Assembly (NCBI GenBank): GCA_023418755.1
Contig: JAEZZE010000122.1
Coordinates: forward strand, 1 to 5,533
DNA from: Bacillota bacterium
GTDB lineage: Bacteria > Bacillota > Bacilli > Paenibacillales > Paenibacillaceae
Direction: 5' to 3'
DNA length: 5,533 nt
Part shown: in pieces, positions 4,711 through 5,533 of the stretch
Numbering within the stretch: position 1 is the stretch's first letter
Layout: the number at the start of each line of letters is the position of its first letter
Made by a program: the position numbers and the translations under genes
The notes under the pieces: generated by a model
The model's database searches: none
Told to the model about the DNA's origin: nothing
Seen by the model: the letters and a program-made list of their open reading frames with translations, nothing else

Positions 4711-5533
4711 ATGAACGATTTGAGCGTTTTTAACGAGTTGTCCGAGTACATTGCGATCCGTATAAGCTCCGTTAACGAGGAAACCCACGACGGGGAATGG
4801 ATCGAGCACAAAGCGCACTACGACTACGATCTGTGGTTCATTCAAGCCGGGACGGTCCGGATCCAGATCAACGGATTCGAGCATACGGCAGCCCCCGGAG
4901 ACGTCGTGTTCTTCTATCCCCAGGTTCCTTATGCGGCTTCGACCGACGACGAGGGATGCCGGTTCATCTACGCCCATTTCGATTACGGAATCGGCGGACA
5001 GCAACGCATTTTGAACGACTTTCCGCTCTCGGGAATCATCGGAAGCGAGCTGATCCGGGAGGAAGCCGAGCTCTTCGGCCGGTCCTGCCGCCGAGCGCGG
5101 GAGTACGACAACCTGCCGGGCAACCGCTTATATCTGAAGGCTTGCCTGACCGCTGTGATCGCGAAGATTATTGAACTTCACGGCCAACGCCTTTATACCG
5201 GCGAATTCTTAAAAGATAAACTGCCGAGAAAGACCGAGAAGAACGCGGCTACGCTGCAGCCGATCTTCCAATACGTATTCGAGCATCTGCATCGGCCGAT
5301 TAAGATGAGCGAGCTGGCGTCGATCGCCGGCATATCGGAGAAGTATTTCATCTCCTACTTCAAGAAAGCCCTCGGTATTACGCCAGGGCAGTATATTTAT
5401 CAGATCAAGATGAACCGCTCCCGCGACTACCTCTATCAAAAGAAATATACGATTCAGCAGATCGCGGGCTTGCTCGGCTATCCGGATCCTTTCACTTTCT
5501 CGAAAGCTTTCAAAAAATACTATAAGGTGCCTC
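4711..5533 (+). CDS. AraC-family transcriptional regulator with N-terminal cupin domain (3' end outside window)
   Basis: The frame is open from ATG 4711 to the window edge with 274 residues and no stop. Residues ~30-90 form a cupin-like sugar-sensing domain, with A-G-T-V-R-I-Q-I-N-G (46-55) and P-G-D-V-V-F-F-Y-P (62-70). Residues ~182-274 form the DNA-binding domain with two helix-turn-helix units: M-S-E-L-A-S-I-A-G-I-S-E-K-Y-F (199-213) and I-Q-Q-I-A-G-L-L-G-Y-P-D-P-F-T-F-S-K-A-F-K-K (248-269). The domain appears intact up to K-V-P, so only a short tail is lost. Such proteins are usually cytoplasmic activators of adjacent sugar-utilisation genes. The divergent arrangement with GH4 makes that gene the likely target, with autoregulation possible. 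The family is certain; the effector is unknown. Confidence 0.94.
   Translation, partial: MNDLSVFNELSEYIAIRISSVNEETHDGEWIEHKAHYDYDLWFIQAGTVRIQINGFEHTAAPGDVVFFYPQVPYAASTDDEGCRFIYAHFDYGIGGQQRILNDFPLSGIIGSELIREEAELFGRSCRRAREYDNLPGNRLYLKACLTAVIAKIIELHGQRLYTGEFLKDKLPRKTEKNAATLQPIFQYVFEHLHRPIKMSELASIAGISEKYFISYFKKALGITPGQYIYQIKMNRSRDYLYQKKYTIQQIAGLLGYPDPFTFSKAFKKYYKVP

Noticed and set aside
4612..5004. - strand open frame opposite the start of the AraC gene
   Set aside because: It overlaps the AraC cupin domain antisense, lacks any recognised domain and would read through the divergent promoter region.

Overview
The window looks like an accessory stretch of a moderately GC-rich Gram-positive chromosome, most likely a Paenibacillaceae member (Paenibacillus or Cohnella type). 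This is inferred from the gene families, the strong GGAGG-type ribosome binding sites, the sigma-A-like promoters and the hairpin-plus-U-tract terminator; no sequence search was possible. There are five protein genes, and both outer ones are cut by the window edges.

Left part (1-1053): the C-terminal half of an MMPL/RND-type membrane transporter on the + strand, followed by a long hairpin (984-1029) that probably terminates transcription from both sides. Converging on it from the right is a DinB-fold putative metal-dependent protein (1054-1527, - strand) with its own promoter and ribosome binding site.

Middle part (1633-4536): two - strand carbohydrate-type genes, a DUF2264 protein (1633-2778) and a GH4 NAD- and metal-dependent glycosidase (3148-4536). 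They point the same way but are separated by 369 bp holding a strong intrinsic terminator for GH4, a GC-rich foldable segment and a candidate extended -10 promoter for DUF2264. They therefore look like neighbouring, separately transcribed units. I place the GH4 start at a GTG (4536), not at the upstream TTG (4551), because the TTG lies against the Shine-Dalgarno sequence.

Right part (4537-5533): a compact divergent control region, then a cupin-AraC type transcriptional regulator on the + strand (4711 to the edge, missing only its last residues). The AraC promoter and the outer GH4 promoter stand back to back with -35 boxes about 10 bp apart, and a pair of 8-bp direct repeats lies about three helical turns apart between them. 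The simplest reading is a small sugar-utilisation locus in which the AraC protein senses a sugar and controls the GH4 enzyme, perhaps also DUF2264. The substrate cannot be read from the sequence. No RNA genes, insertion sequences, CRISPR arrays or phage genes were seen.
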